Source: Paenimyroides marinum (GTDB lineage Bacteria > Bacteroidota > Bacteroidia > Flavobacteriales > Flavobacteriaceae). Taken from it: a DNA stretch of 49,024 bases. The DNA lies in contig NZ_FNXE01000026.1 in the NCBI RefSeq assembly GCF_900108395.1, positions 1 to 49,024 on the forward strand. Reading direction: 5' to 3'. Shown piece by piece: positions 17,387-28,221 of the stretch (within the stretch, counting starts at the first letter, position 1; each line of letters starts with the position of its first letter). The notes beneath the pieces are model-generated. The model worked only from the letters and a program-made list of their open reading frames with translations, was not told the origin of the DNA and did not search any database. Position numbers and translations under genes: made by a program.

Positions 17387-18748
17387 TTAAAACAATGCCG
17401 ATACCAATTCTTCAATCTTAGAAACTAAAACGACTTTGATGTTTTTTGACTGATAGGTGATTTTATTGTATTTGGATACAAATATTTTAGCAAAGCCTAA
17501 TTTTTCAGCTTCCTGAATGCGTTGATCTACCCGGTTTACCGGACGTATTTCACCGGATAATCCTACTTCGCCCGCAAAACAAATGTCTTTGGATATGGCT
17601 TCGTCTTCGTTTGAGGATAAAATGGATGCCACGACCGCCAAATCAATCGCAGGATCATCTACTGTAATTCCGCCTGTGACGTTTAAAAATACGTCTTTCA
17701 TTCCTAAACGGAAACCGGCTCGTTTTTCTAAAACAGCTAAAATCATGTTCAGGCGTTTCAGGTTATAGCCCGTGGCACTTCGCTGGGGCGTTCCGTAAAC
17801 TGCCGTACTTACCAATGCCTGAATTTCGATCATTAATGGACGCATTCCCTCTAAGGTTGAAGCGATAGCCGTTCCTGAAAGCTCTTCCTCGCGATTGGAT
17901 AACAAGATTTCTGACGGATTGGAAACCTCTCTCAGTCCCGAACCCAGCATTTCGTAAATTCCCAATTCGGCTGTAGATCCAAAACGGTTTTTCAATGCAC
18001 GTAGAATTCTGTACACGTGGTTACGGTCGCCTTCAAACTGCAAAACCGTATCTACCATGTGTTCTAAAATTTTGGGTCCGGCAATGTTTCCGTCTTTGGT
18101 AATATGACCAATTAAAATAACCGGAGTGGATGTTTCTTTGGCAAATTTAATTAGTTCGGCGGTAGTTTCTTTTATCTGCGAAATACTTCCTGCCGAAGCC
18201 TCAATATAGTCGGTATGCAGGGTTTGAATGGAATCGATGATCAAAATATCGGGTTCAACTTCTTCCACCTGTTTAAAGATATTCTGCGTATTGGTTTCGG
18301 TTAAAATATAACACGAATTGTTGTTGGGATTGATGCGTTCGGCTCGCATTTTTATTTGTTTCTGACTTTCTTCGCCCGAAACGTACAACACTTTGTAAGG
18401 TAATTTTAAGGATAATTGCAGTAATAATGTACTTTTTCCAATGCCGGGTTCTCCACCCAAAAGGATCATAGATCCGGGAACGATGCCGCCGCCTAAAATA
18501 CGGTTTAATTCCTGATCTAATGTGTTCATCCGGATTTCTTGCGTACTGTCGATTTCGTTGATTAACAAAGGTTTTGACGCACGTTTCATACCCGTTGAAG
18601 ATTTAGTCTGCCAGGCGACTTTTTCTTCTTTCTGAACCACTTCTTCTACAATGGTATTCCACTGTTTACAAGAGGTACATTGTCCTAACCATTTAGAAAA
18701 TTGTGTTCCGCACGATGAACAAAAAAATGCTGTTTTTACTTTTGCCAT
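17387..18748 (-). CDS. radA: DNA repair protein RadA
   Basis: 453 residues, full length. The N-terminal C4 zinc finger has Cys10/13/24/27 (CSSC...CTSC). The RecA-like ATPase has Walker A GGEPGIGKST (98-107) and Walker B LIIDSIQT, and the RadA-specific KNRFG motif is at 253-257. The C-terminal Lon-like domain runs from about 300 to the end. RadA is a branch-migration helicase in recombination. A remnant of another gene and a variable spacer lie upstream, see 18839-18880. Confidence 0.96.
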   Translation of the reverse strand: MAKVKTAFFCSSCGTQFSKWLGQCTSCKQWNTIVEEVVQKEEKVAWQTKSSTGMKRASKPLLINEIDSTQEIRMNTLDQELNRILGGGIVPGSMILLGGEPGIGKSTLLLQLSLKLPYKVLYVSGEESQKQIKMRAERINPNNNSCYILTETNTQNIFKQVEEVEPDILIIDSIQTLHTDYIEASAGSISQIKETTAELIKFAKETSTPVILIGHITKDGNIAGPKILEHMVDTVLQFEGDRNHVYRILRALKNRFGSTAELGIYEMLGSGLREVSNPSEILLSNREEELSGTAIASTLEGMRPLMIEIQALVSTAVYGTPQRSATGYNLKRLNMILAVLEKRAGFRLGMKDVFLNVTGGITVDDPAIDLAVVASILSSNEDEAISKDICFAGEVGLSGEIRPVNRVDQRIQEAEKLGFAKIFVSKYNKITYQSKNIKVVLVSKIEELVSALF

Positions 18749-18838
18749 TTTTTAAATGCTATAAGCAATAGGCATTATACTATAAGCTAAAAACTTAAAG
18801 CTAATGACTAAAAATTATTAAAGCGTGAAGTTACAAAT

Positions 18839-18880
18839 TTATTTTCCTTTGTTAACGACAGGAAGTGACGAGAACGACAG
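18839..18880 (-). pseudogene. duplicated 3'-end remnant of the UPF0104 gene
   Basis: On the minus strand this spells LSFSSLPVVNKGK then stop, closely matching the true end of the UPF0104 protein (LSFLLLPIVNKEK, stop at 19544-19542). The similarity continues about 14 bp past the stop, giving roughly 50 bp of homology between 18825-18879 and 19533-19582. It has no start and is not expressed as a gene. It looks like the displaced original 3' end, left when the ATPase gene in between was inserted. Confidence 0.65.
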
Positions 18881-18923
18881 TTAAAAAAAACAGTTTTTTT
18901 CAAGATTATGATTGCAAATACAC

Positions 18924-19469
18924 TTACGGTTTGTTTATGCTTTGAATGATAAATTCTACTCTTTCTTGCACATTTGCTTTTGGAACTTCAATAATGTTGT
19001 AGCCAAAATCAAGATAGGTTTCTTTCATTTTCTTAAATGTAAATTCAGCTTCTTTCCAACTTTGTTTTCTTTCATTGTCGGTTTTATAGATTTCTTTCCA
19101 AGGAGGAAGAATAAAGACTTTTTTATTGTATAAATAATGTCTTGCAATTTTAATTATTTGATTTGATATTGGAATATGTTCCATTTTCATATAGCAAATA
19201 GTGTCTAAAATTCCCCTGTCGAAGAAAATAAAATCGGATAGTATACCAACATTTATGTTATCATAACTTTCTAAAGAAGCTTCAAACATCAATTTTGCAT
19301 AAAGCCCTTTGTTTTTCCAAGGTAAACCTTCACCCTTAGTTTTAATTTGTTCTTTAATTATTTTTCTTGCACATTCTTGGACAGTTTGGTAACCATAATT
19401 ATTTAGTTCATTAATCAGCGTTGTTTTTCCAACGCCAGGACCTCCTGTTATGATGTAAAATGGTTTCAT
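18924..19469 (-). CDS. small P-loop ATPase/kinase (AAA_28, NadR-like fold)
   Basis: 181 residues. Walker A is GGPGVGKTT at 9-17, a DRGILDT motif sits near 93-99, and there is a Lys/Arg-rich lid region (DNERKQSW). The architecture matches the AAA_28 family, related to the NadR ribosylnicotinamide-kinase and thymidylate-kinase folds; the substrate is unknown. The gene is more A+T-rich than its neighbours and lies between two copies of the UPF0104 3' end, so it appears to be a later insertion between that gene and radA. Confidence 0.8.
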   Translation of the reverse strand: MKPFYIITGGPGVGKTTLINELNNYGYQTVQECARKIIKEQIKTKGEGLPWKNKGLYAKLMFEASLESYDNINVGILSDFIFFDRGILDTICYMKMEHIPISNQIIKIARHYLYNKKVFILPPWKEIYKTDNERKQSWKEAEFTFKKMKETYLDFGYNIIEVPKANVQERVEFIIQSINKP

Positions 19470-19541
19470 TATTAATGAATTATGATGGATCTAAGAAAGG
19501 GGAATTTACAAAATATGTTTATGAATAAAGGAGTGAAGTTT

Positions 19542-20501
19542 TTATTTTTCCTTATTAACAATGGGAAGCAACAAGAACGACAAACCTCCTAAAACAATGA
19601 TTAAAACCGTTTGCGTGGTCCATAAAATCCAGCCAAAAGCGGTTCCGGCAGTTAAAGAGATGCCATACAACGCCAGTATTTTAGCAATGAGTAGGGGAAA
19701 AGCACCAATGCCTCCATTTGTAAAACTAATTGCCAGGCTGCCCACTACAAAAGCCACCATGGTAACTCCTAAAGATATACCACTGGTTTCGGGTAATGCC
19801 TTGGTGCCAAAATAAAAAGTCAGTACAAAACTTATCCAGATGATAAAGGTGTGTATGAGAAACGGCAAGCGGTAAGGCATTTTAAAAATACTTAAAACAC
19901 CTTCTGCCAAACCTGAAATTTTTTGTCTGATGAATACAAATAGTTTCCATTGCGAGGTGTAAAGTAAATACAGTCCAACAATTCCAATTAAGGAAAAAAC
20001 ACCCATAATTACTAAAAGCTGCGTTACGGGGATTTGTTGAGATATAAAACCAACCAGTTGGCGGTACTGTAAAACCAAAGCCAAAACAACAAACAAGATT
20101 AAAAACAGCAAGTCAATGATGCGTTCTGCAATGATGGTTCCAAAACCTTTATCGAATGGAATGTTGTTGTATTTCTGTAAGACAACTGCGCGTGAAAGCT
20201 CGCCCGATCTTGGTATGGTAAGGTTTAAAAGGTATCCCACGGCAATTGCCATAAAGTTATTCCAAAACCCCGATTGATAGCCTAAATACTGTAAGCTGTA
20301 TTTCCAACGGTATGCACGCGATGCATGACTGATTTTCATAAAGAGCAATGAAAGCGCTACGTAAAAATAATCGGCTGATTGAAAATAGTTTTTCATCTCG
20401 TCGATTTGTGCAGCGGTGAACTGATTATAGGCGTAATAAACCAAAAAAACTCCCAACAAAAGTGGGAGTGTAATATTTAGTATTTTTTTTAAAGCCTTCA
20501 A
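19542..20501 (-). CDS. UPF0104 / lysylphosphatidylglycerol synthase TM-type membrane protein
   Basis: 319 residues, about eight transmembrane helices. Family hallmarks are the SHASRAYRW region and NLTIPRSGELSRAVVLQKY (about 93-111), plus SFTNGGIGAFPLL near the C-terminus. This is the membrane (flippase-like) part of MprF-type proteins without the catalytic domain, so a lipid-translocating role is possible but unproven. It follows panD by 3 bp in a panC-panD-UPF0104 operon. Its last codons are duplicated at 18839-18880. Confidence 0.88.
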   Translation of the reverse strand: MKALKKILNITLPLLLGVFLVYYAYNQFTAAQIDEMKNYFQSADYFYVALSLLFMKISHASRAYRWKYSLQYLGYQSGFWNNFMAIAVGYLLNLTIPRSGELSRAVVLQKYNNIPFDKGFGTIIAERIIDLLFLILFVVLALVLQYRQLVGFISQQIPVTQLLVIMGVFSLIGIVGLYLLYTSQWKLFVFIRQKISGLAEGVLSIFKMPYRLPFLIHTFIIWISFVLTFYFGTKALPETSGISLGVTMVAFVVGSLAISFTNGGIGAFPLLIAKILALYGISLTAGTAFGWILWTTQTVLIIVLGGLSFLLLPIVNKEK

Positions 20502-20504
20502 TTA

Positions 20505-20855
20505 TTATGTTAAAGAATTATTTTCTTCGTTAGGAAAAATAATCCATGGAGAAAACGTTTTAGCTTCTTCAAAATCCATTAAAGCGTACGTAATTACAAT
20601 AATAATATCGTCTTTCTGAACACGGCGAGCCGCAGGTCCGTTTAGGGTAATTTCGCCGCTGTTGCGTGGTCCTGGAATGGCATAGGTTTCAAAACGTTCT
20701 CCGTTATTTATGTTTACTATCGAAACTTTTTCTCCTTCAATAATATTGGCAGCTTCCATTAAAGCAATGTCAATAGTGATGCTTCCGATGTAATTTAAAT
20801 CAGCACCTGTTACTTTAACACGGTGGATTTTTGATTTTAAAACTTCTATTTGCAT
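20505..20855 (-). CDS. panD: aspartate 1-decarboxylase
   Basis: 116 residues, the normal size. The self-processing Gly24-Ser25 bond in YIGSITID creates the pyruvoyl cofactor; the catalytic Lys is near residue 9 and NGPAARR (about 73-79) contributes to the active site. It makes beta-alanine from aspartate for pantothenate synthesis in the cytoplasm. It is co-transcribed 18 bp after panC. Confidence 0.96.
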   Translation of the reverse strand: MQIEVLKSKIHRVKVTGADLNYIGSITIDIALMEAANIIEGEKVSIVNINNGERFETYAIPGPRNSGEITLNGPAARRVQKDDIIIVITYALMDFEEAKTFSPWIIFPNEENNSLT

Positions 20856-20873
20856 GACGCAAAGTTATAAATT

Positions 20874-21722
20874 TTAATTTAATGCAATGTTATCAATTAA
20901 GCGAACTTCTTCAATGTGAACCACAATAAAACCGCGGTATTTTTTACCCGATTCTTTTGATGTAACCGTTTTCAGGGTTTCTTCGTTGGCAATTACAAAA
21001 TATTCTAAGGTAAAAGCAGCACTGTTTTTAAAGGATTCATTCACAAATTCTTCGGTTTGGATTACATCAAATGTTTGAAAAATTTCTCTTGCCTTCAAAA
21101 GGGTTTGGTAAATAAAAGCAGCTTTTTGTCTGGCATCGGCAGATAATCGTTCGTTACGCGAGCTCATTGCTAATCCGCTTTCGGCACGAAAAATGGGGCA
21201 GCCAACAATTTCTATACCCATGTTATTTTTTGCGACCATCTTACGGATGATTTGCAACTGCTGAAAATCTTTCTCACCAAAATAAGCCTTTGTGGGTTCA
21301 ATAATTTCAAATAACTTTTTAACAATTGTTCCAACGCCGTCAAAGTGTCCCGGGCGATTTGCGCCTTCCATTTCATCTTCTAAACCGTCGTAATCAAACT
21401 TTTGAGCAATGGTGTTGCCTTCGTAAATATCGGCAACAGAAGGAGAGAAAATCAAAATATTATCAGAAACTGTTTTGATTAATTCCACATCGCGTTCTAA
21501 TGTTCTGGGGTATTTTTCCAGATCTTCGGCATTGTTAAACTGTGTGGGGTTTACAAAAATACTCACAACAGTCACTTCATTTTCATCTAAAGCTCGTTGT
21601 AATAATGAAAGATGCCCTTCGTGAATTGCCCCCATTGTAGGAACAAGACCTATGGTTTTATCAGCCTGTTTAAGTGGCTCTAAATAGCTTTTTAACTGGC
21701 TTTGTGAATGAAATACATTCAT
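20874..21722 (-). CDS. panC: pantothenate synthetase
   Basis: 282 residues. The HIGH-type motif MGAIHEGHLSLL is at 30-41, with FVNPTQF, the beta-alanine/pantoate-binding segment EKDFQQLQIIRK and the KMSKS-like AMSSRNERL. It condenses pantoate with beta-alanine using ATP. It is the first gene of the panC-panD-UPF0104 operon and has a divergent promoter shared with the glycogen-synthase-like gene. Confidence 0.96.
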   Translation of the reverse strand: MNVFHSQSQLKSYLEPLKQADKTIGLVPTMGAIHEGHLSLLQRALDENEVTVVSIFVNPTQFNNAEDLEKYPRTLERDVELIKTVSDNILIFSPSVADIYEGNTIAQKFDYDGLEDEMEGANRPGHFDGVGTIVKKLFEIIEPTKAYFGEKDFQQLQIIRKMVAKNNMGIEIVGCPIFRAESGLAMSSRNERLSADARQKAAFIYQTLLKAREIFQTFDVIQTEEFVNESFKNSAAFTLEYFVIANEETLKTVTSKESGKKYRGFIVVHIEEVRLIDNIALN

Positions 21723-21744
21723 GATTTTTAAAATTTAATGAGTG

Positions 21745-21777
21745 CAAAATTAGCATATTACTTAATAATGTCGACAA
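21745..21777 (-). promoter_or_regulatory. predicted panC promoter
   Basis: On the minus strand, TAATTTTG (21745-21752) with TTG at 21775-21777 and 22 nt between them. It is divergent from the box at 21785-21792. Confidence 0.6.
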
Positions 21778-21784
21778 TTTTTTG

Positions 21785-21792
21785 TAATTTTG
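21785..21792 (+). promoter_or_regulatory. predicted -7 box for the GT5/DUF4270/glmS operon
   Basis: TAATTTTG, identical to the panC box on the other strand and only 32 bp away, about 36 bp before the ATG. The -33 element is weak. Confidence 0.55.
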
Positions 21793-21828
21793 CACTTTAA
21801 AAAGCATTTTTAATTTAATTAAAGAATA

Positions 21829-22632
21829 ATGAAAGATAAGAGGATATTATATGTATCATCTGAAGTAGTGCCTTATTTACCTGAAAATGAAGTTTCGCAA
21901 GCTTCGTTTGACACTCCGAAAATGATTAATGATTTAGGTGGTCAAATCCGTATTTTTATGCCAAGATATGGTAGCATCAATGAAAGAAGACATCAATTAC
22001 ATGAAGTTATACGGCTTTCGGGTATGAATTTGGTTATCAATGATATGGACATGCCTTTAATTATTAAAGTTGCTTCGATCCCAAAAGAGCGCATTCAGGT
22101 TTACTTTATTGATAACGACGACTATTTTAAACGCAAAGGAACATTCGGTGATGAAGCAGATACTCTGTACAACGACAATGACGAACGTGCCATCTTTTTT
22201 GTAAAAGGAGTGGTTGAAACCATTAAGAAATTAAATTGGGTTCCCGATGTGATTCACGTGCAAGGCTGGATGGCCTCATTATTGCCGTTGTATATGAAAA
22301 AGTATTATAATGATGAAAGTATTTTCGCAGATACTAAAGTAATCACTTCTGTTTTTTCAGCAGGATTTAACGGAAAACTCTCAGAAAATATGTTTGACAA
22401 AGTTGCTTTTGACGAATTCGATACAAAAGATATCGAAGGGTTAAAAACAGCCGATTACACAAGCATTATGAAAAACGCCATTGACCATTCAGACGGCATC
22501 GTGATTTCTTCATCGGAAATATCAGAAGATTTAACAAATTATATACAAAGTTCAAATAAACCTTTCTTACCTTTCGACGCAAAAGAAAAAATGAAGGATT
22601 TCTATCCGGAATTTTATCTTCACAAGGTTTAA
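21829..22632 (+). CDS. GT5-only glycogen/starch synthase homologue
   Basis: 267 residues, corresponding only to the N-terminal Rossmann half (GT5 domain) of glycogen synthase; the GT1 C-terminal half that holds the donor-binding site is absent. The usual KxGGL after SEVVP is also replaced (SEVVPYLPENEVSQASFDT). DVIHVQGWMASLLPLYMK is the recognisable acceptor-side motif. It is probably not a working glycogen synthase; similar short proteins occur in flavobacteria. A frameshift is unlikely, since the next gene starts 12 bp later. It is first in an operon with DUF4270 and glmS. Confidence 0.78.
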   Translation: MKDKRILYVSSEVVPYLPENEVSQASFDTPKMINDLGGQIRIFMPRYGSINERRHQLHEVIRLSGMNLVINDMDMPLIIKVASIPKERIQVYFIDNDDYFKRKGTFGDEADTLYNDNDERAIFFVKGVVETIKKLNWVPDVIHVQGWMASLLPLYMKKYYNDESIFADTKVITSVFSAGFNGKLSENMFDKVAFDEFDTKDIEGLKTADYTSIMKNAIDHSDGIVISSSEISEDLTNYIQSSNKPFLPFDAKEKMKDFYPEFYLHKV

Positions 22633-22644
22633 TTTAAAGCATAT

Positions 22645-24249
22645 ATGAGAAGAAAATCGATAGCTAAAATTTTATTATTTTCTGCATTATCTGTAACAAT
22701 CGTTTCGTGTGAACAAGAGTTTACCGAAATGGGTTCTGATATTATTGGTAACGATCCGTTTGGTTTTGATAAATACGTGGTTCAAAATATCGAAACCGCA
22801 AACGGCGAAACCACAAGTGCAAATACCCGCAATTTACCGGTAAACAATTTTGGCGTTTACACACACAGTGCGTTTGGTAAAACAGCGGCACATTTTGTTA
22901 CGCAGATTGAAATGGGAGATAACAATGATTTGTCTTCATTTGGAGATAATCCGGTATTAGATTCAGTGTATGTTTACATACCGTTTACAAGTTCGGTTTC
23001 TTCAACCGATTCTGACGGAAACAAATCATACGATGTATCTAACATTTACGGCAGCGGAAAGTTTACCTTAAATGTTTATGAAAACGGATATTTTTTACGT
23101 GCTACCGATCCTAATAATGAGTTTGAAACACAATTCTATTATGCTGATGAAAAACCAATGTTTGATCAATATAAAAAAGGATTAAACGGAAGTGACAGAT
23201 TAAACAATGCTGCTAACACTGCGCAAAATACCGAGTTTACTTTTAACAAAAGTGAAATTAAACTGTATGCGTACAATGCCGACGGAACTCCACAGTTAGA
23301 TGATGATGGAAATCCAAAGGTAAAAGAACGCATTGCACCCGGTATTTGGTTAGATTTAGACAAGAACTATTTTCAAGATAAGTTTTTTGCAAATAATAAA
23401 TACAAATCTATCTCGAATAACGCTGTTTTAAAAGACTATTTCCGCGGGTTGTATTTTGAAGTGGTCGATGCGTACAATCAAAATGCATTGGCACAGCTAA
23501 ATTTAAGTCAGGGAAAAGTAGTTTTTGTGTATAAACAAGACGGAACAGTTGACAGTGAAACCAACCAGCCAAAACGCGAACGTAAAACATACGAATTCAG
23601 TATTGGGTACGACAGTTCCACATCGGCAACTTCATCGGCAACAACCGTTAATCTGTTAGAAAGTAATTTTGATTTAGAGAATAATTCCGTTGGAAATTTA
23701 TGGCTGAAAGGTGGTAATAAAACTTCGTATGCAACCATTTCGCTTTTTGGCAACGATAACGACAACAGCGGAAAAGCAGACGAATTAGAAACCATTATTA
23801 ACAACAACTGGTTGATTAATCAGGCATTGTTAACCGTTTATGTAGATCATTCCGTAATGGGGCTGGATACCATTTCTGTACCAAAGCAGTTATTTTTATA
23901 CGATTTTAAAAACAACAAAATACTTGCAGACTACACCAACGATACATCAACAGACAAGTCGGTGTTTAGTAGTGGGTTAAATACTTCAAATTCATCGGTT
24001 CACAAATACCAGTTCAGAATAACAGATCATATCAACAATTTAATCCAGAAAGATTCTACCAATGTACCTTTAGGATTGGTTGTTGCAAACGATATTACAA
24101 ATTCTGTTATGAACCCTGTAAAAACAACAGATAAAAAAACACCAGTAACAGCTACCATGAATCCTTTTGGAACCGTAATCTACGCTCCTGATGCTTCTAA
24201 TAGCGAATTAAAAATGAAACTTGAAATTTATTACACTAAAGAAAATTAA
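22645..24249 (+). CDS. DUF4270 lipoprotein
   Basis: 534 residues, signal peptide with lipobox TIVSC (Cys22), then EQEFTEMGSDIIGNDPF, the start of the DUF4270 domain, which spans nearly the whole protein. It is beta-rich and probably surface- or periplasm-exposed. The function is unknown. It sits between the GT5 protein and glmS with 12-bp and 2-bp gaps, so it is co-transcribed with amino-sugar synthesis, hinting at a cell-envelope role. Confidence 0.85.
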   Translation: MRRKSIAKILLFSALSVTIVSCEQEFTEMGSDIIGNDPFGFDKYVVQNIETANGETTSANTRNLPVNNFGVYTHSAFGKTAAHFVTQIEMGDNNDLSSFGDNPVLDSVYVYIPFTSSVSSTDSDGNKSYDVSNIYGSGKFTLNVYENGYFLRATDPNNEFETQFYYADEKPMFDQYKKGLNGSDRLNNAANTAQNTEFTFNKSEIKLYAYNADGTPQLDDDGNPKVKERIAPGIWLDLDKNYFQDKFFANNKYKSISNNAVLKDYFRGLYFEVVDAYNQNALAQLNLSQGKVVFVYKQDGTVDSETNQPKRERKTYEFSIGYDSSTSATSSATTVNLLESNFDLENNSVGNLWLKGGNKTSYATISLFGNDNDNSGKADELETIINNNWLINQALLTVYVDHSVMGLDTISVPKQLFLYDFKNNKILADYTNDTSTDKSVFSSGLNTSNSSVHKYQFRITDHINNLIQKDSTNVPLGLVVANDITNSVMNPVKTTDKKTPVTATMNPFGTVIYAPDASNSELKMKLEIYYTKEN

Positions 24250-24251
24250 TT

Positions 24252-26099
24252 ATGTGTGGAATAGTAGGTTATATAGGTCCTAAAGACGCATATCCAATTA
24301 TAATAAAAGGATTAAAACGTTTAGAATACCGTGGTTATGACAGTGCCGGCGTTGCGTTATACGATGGTGAAAAATTTATATCAAGTAAAACAAAAGGTAA
24401 AGTTTCTGATTTAGAAAAAAGAGCAGAAGCTGAAAATACCTTGGAAGGTTCCATGGGGATCGGTCATACGCGCTGGGCAACACACGGAGTGCCAAACGAT
24501 GTAAACTCACACCCGCATTTTTCAAATTCCGGCAAATTGGTTATTATTCATAACGGAATCATTGAAAACTATGAACCGTTAAAAAAAGAATTAATCAATC
24601 GCGGATATACTTTTAAGTCCGATACAGACACAGAAGTATTGGTTAACCTAATTGAAGACGTACAAAAAAATAAAGGATTAAAATTAGGTAAAGCCGTACA
24701 GGTGGCATTAAACCAGGTAGTTGGTGCGTATGCGATCTGTGTAATGGATATTAAAAAACCAAACGAAATTGTAGCGGCAAGATTAGGTAGTCCGTTGGCA
24801 ATTGGTATTGGCGAAGGCGAATATTTTGTAGCTTCAGATGCGTCGCCTTTTATAGAATATACGAACAACGCTATTTATCTGGAAGATGAAGAACTGGCGA
24901 TTATCCGCTTACACAAACCGATTAAGATTAGAAAAATAAAATCTGATAAAGAAGTAAGTCCGTACATTCAGGAATTACAATTAAATTTAGAACAGATAGA
25001 AAAAGGTGGTTACGATCACTTTATGCTGAAAGAGATTTACGAACAACCCGATGTTATTCGCGATACCTTTCGTGGTCGTTTATTAAGCGACCAAGGGTTG
25101 ATTAAAATGGCAGGGATTGAAGATAATCTGAATAAATTCACCAACGCAAAACGTATTATTATTGTTGCTTGCGGAACATCTTGGCATGCAGGACAAGTGG
25201 CAGAATATATGATCGAAGAATTTGCCCGTATCCCTGTTGAGGTGGAGTATGCATCTGAATTCCGCTACCGTAACCCAATCATCAATGCAGACGATGTGGT
25301 TATCGCTATTTCACAATCGGGCGAAACTGCCGATACATTGGCAGCTATTAAACTGGCTAAAGAAAAAGGTGCCTTTGTTTTTGGTGTTTGTAATGTAGTA
25401 GGATCTTCTATTTCTCGTGAAACCCATGCAGGAGCTTATACCCATGCCGGACCAGAAATTGGAGTGGCATCAACTAAAGCATTTACCACACAAATCACTG
25501 TTTTGGCATTGATTGCGTTGCGTTTGGCTAAAGCAAAAGGAACTATTTCTCAGTCTGATTATTTAAGAAATTTAATTGAATTAGAACTGATTCCTGAAAA
25601 AGTAGAAGAAGCTTTAAAAGAAAATGATCGTATTTTAGAAATTGCACGTATTTATAAAGATGCGGCCAACTGTCTGTTTTTAGGTCGTGGGTTTAATTTT
25701 CCGGTAGCATTAGAAGGAGCTTTGAAGTTGAAAGAAATTTCATACATTCACGCAGAAGGATATCCGGCAGCCGAAATGAAACACGGTCCTATTGCTTTGA
25801 TCGATGAAAACATGCCGGTAATTGTAATTGCACCACAACAAAATCATTACGATAAAGTGGTGAGTAACATCCAAGAAATTAAAGCACGCAGCGGAAAAAT
25901 CATTGCATTGGTATCAAAAGGCGATGAACAAGTAAAAAATCTTGCCGATCATATCATAGAAATGCCAAATTCAACCGAAGCGTTAACATCAATCATTGCC
26001 ACGATTCCTTTACAGTTGTTGTCATATCACGTAGCTGTTTTGCGTGGTACGAACGTAGATCAGCCAAGGAATTTAGCGAAATCGGTTACGGTTGAATAA
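24252..26099 (+). CDS. glmS: glutamine-fructose-6-phosphate aminotransferase (isomerizing)
   Basis: 615 residues. Cys2 (MCGIVGYIG) is the glutaminase nucleophile; the N-terminal class II amidotransferase domain carries HTRWATHG and HNGIIENY. Two SIS domains follow (CGTSWHAG, SQSGETADT, EGYPAAEMKHGP) and the typical C-terminus DQPRNLAKSVTVE. It makes glucosamine-6-phosphate for peptidoglycan and lipid A. It starts 2 bp after the DUF4270 gene. No glmS ribozyme-like stretch is possible, because there is no leader. Confidence 0.97.
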   Translation: MCGIVGYIGPKDAYPIIIKGLKRLEYRGYDSAGVALYDGEKFISSKTKGKVSDLEKRAEAENTLEGSMGIGHTRWATHGVPNDVNSHPHFSNSGKLVIIHNGIIENYEPLKKELINRGYTFKSDTDTEVLVNLIEDVQKNKGLKLGKAVQVALNQVVGAYAICVMDIKKPNEIVAARLGSPLAIGIGEGEYFVASDASPFIEYTNNAIYLEDEELAIIRLHKPIKIRKIKSDKEVSPYIQELQLNLEQIEKGGYDHFMLKEIYEQPDVIRDTFRGRLLSDQGLIKMAGIEDNLNKFTNAKRIIIVACGTSWHAGQVAEYMIEEFARIPVEVEYASEFRYRNPIINADDVVIAISQSGETADTLAAIKLAKEKGAFVFGVCNVVGSSISRETHAGAYTHAGPEIGVASTKAFTTQITVLALIALRLAKAKGTISQSDYLRNLIELELIPEKVEEALKENDRILEIARIYKDAANCLFLGRGFNFPVALEGALKLKEISYIHAEGYPAAEMKHGPIALIDENMPVIVIAPQQNHYDKVVSNIQEIKARSGKIIALVSKGDEQVKNLADHIIEMPNSTEALTSIIATIPLQLLSYHVAVLRGTNVDQPRNLAKSVTVE

Positions 26100-26212
26100 A
26101 AAATAGTAAAAGAATTTGTTTAAATAAAAAAACACCTTATATTAGCAAAATAAATTTCATTCTACCCAATAGAATAGAATTTTTTCATAAGTGTTTTTTT
26201 TGGTTATATTAA

Positions 26213-26247
26213 AATGGGACGGTTTTTAAACCATCCCATTTTTTATT
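26213..26247 (+). terminator. terminator after the glmS operon
   Basis: Stem ATGGGACGGTTT / AAACCATCCCAT (one mismatch) with a T-rich tail. Confidence 0.88.
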
Positions 26248-26334
26248 TTAGAAGATTTTTAAAGTTATTTTTACAGCAGATAATACTGTAATTGAAAAAA
26301 CAAAAAATAGATTTTAATTATTACAAAAAAAAAC

Positions 26335-26342
26335 TATCTTTG
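26335..26342 (+). promoter_or_regulatory. predicted atpD -7 box
   Basis: TATCTTTG, the strongest form of the Bacteroidota -7 consensus, 61 bp upstream of the atpD start. No convincing -33 TTTG is seen. Confidence 0.6.
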
Positions 26343-26400
26343 CACATCGAAAAAAGTGATTTTTTCGCAATTGATAATTAGCTGTTAAATAAATACATAA

Positions 26401-27915
<1,515 letters not shown>

Positions 27916-27935
27916 ATCACAAAAAACAATTTAGT

Positions 27936-28217
27936 ATGATTTTAGAAATTGTTTCTCCGGAAGCTACACTATTTAAAGGTCAGGTTACCGCAGTGTCTGT
28001 GCCCGGAATTAACGGAGAGTTTCAAATGCTGAATAACCACGCGCCGATTGTTTCTTTATTAATTGAAGGAAGAATTAAAATTGCCGGTACTAATTTACAG
28101 TTTGAACCTCAATTTGAAAGCCGTTTCGAGAAGATTGACAATAATACCTATTATCTGCCAATAAAATCGGGAACGCTGGAATTGAAAGACAATAGAATAA
28201 ATATTTTAGCAAATTAA
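27936..28217 (+). CDS. atpC: F1F0 ATP synthase epsilon subunit
   Basis: 93 residues: the N-terminal beta-sandwich of epsilon (MILEIVSPEATLFKGQVTAV, then the GINGEFQMLNNHAPIV motif). The C-terminal helical hairpin that gives regulatory inhibition in other bacteria is missing; short epsilon subunits of this kind are usual in this phylum. It is 20 bp after atpD and ends at a terminator. Confidence 0.94.
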   Translation: MILEIVSPEATLFKGQVTAVSVPGINGEFQMLNNHAPIVSLLIEGRIKIAGTNLQFEPQFESRFEKIDNNTYYLPIKSGTLELKDNRINILAN

Positions 28218-28221
28218 ATAG

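Noticed and set aside
21829..22632. Frameshifted glycogen synthase pseudogene
   Set aside because: There is no GT1 remnant downstream and the next gene begins 12 bp later; short GT5 proteins of this type exist.
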